A stretch of 15,459 nt of DNA from positions 1-15,459 of the forward strand of contig PKWK01000073.1 in the NCBI GenBank assembly GCA_003133205.1. Reading direction: 5' to 3'. Positions 15,439-15,459 of this stretch are shown piece after piece (within the stretch, counting starts at the first letter, position 1; every line of letters starts with the position of its first letter). This DNA comes from Granulicella sp. Its GTDB lineage: Bacteria > Acidobacteriota > Terriglobia > Terriglobales > Acidobacteriaceae. The position numbers were made by a program, and so were the translations under genes. The notes beneath the pieces were generated by a model that did no database searches, was not told where the DNA came from, and saw only the letters and a list, made by a program, of their open reading frames with translations.

Positions 15439-15459
15439 GCATGTCCCAGGGGCTAAAGC
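15439..15459. repeat. Dispersed repeat copy, cut off by window end
   Basis: The last 21 bases match 7358-7378 with one mismatch (GCATGTCCCAGGGGCTAAAG against GCATGTCCCAGAGGCTAAAG over the first 20). The copy begins 7 bp past the AhpD-like stop codon and probably continues beyond the window. Confidence 0.75.

Overview
The window looks like chromosomal DNA of a GC-rich, diderm bacterium. The most likely source is an Acidobacteriota of the Terriglobia/Acidobacteriaceae type. This is inferred from gene content: an outer-membrane-style POTRA protein, a LolC/E-type permease, a secreted VWA protein of the kind common in that phylum, and an S55 (SpoIVB-like) peptidase in a non-Bacillus-like context. 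Small dispersed palindromic repeats also sit between and inside genes, which I recall from those genomes but could not verify here. There are no rRNA or tRNA genes, CRISPR arrays, transposases or phage structural genes.

Layout. Positions 1-3170 hold regulation and chromosome maintenance. A truncated NtrC-family response regulator (minus strand) is divergent from a single-domain rhodanese (plus). The rhodanese converges on a tandem xerD-xerC pair (minus, one operon). Positions 3171-4790 hold a small UBP-type zinc-finger protein and an exported protein made only of POTRA-like repeats. A secreted VWA protein (minus, 4857-6047) converges on it. Positions 6048-6510 are a divergent non-coding region with AT-rich repeated motifs.

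Positions 6511-7499 hold two paralogous small exported proteins in tandem. The second has lost its original C-terminus, and its reading frame runs on through a cluster of dispersed palindromic repeats. Next comes a secreted S55-family peptidase in which the serine half precedes the histidine half (7523-9511). A zinc alcohol dehydrogenase follows (9594-10628) with a clear Rho-independent terminator. Then comes a translationally coupled run: secreted beta-propeller protein, LolC/E-like permease, and a low-GC TPR-like protein (10712-14918). A carboxymuconolactone decarboxylase/AhpD-like protein (14968-15432) comes last, and a repeat copy runs off the window end.

How the genes relate. Most of the window serves the cell envelope: POTRA protein, VWA protein, small exported proteins, exported peptidase, propeller and Lol-type permease. 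I found no defence island or obvious multi-gene novel system. The most unusual signals are four palindromic or repeat insertions inside or fused to exported/membrane protein genes with the reading frame kept open, the apparently permuted S55 peptidase, and a low-GC gene where an ABC ATPase partner of the permease might be expected.
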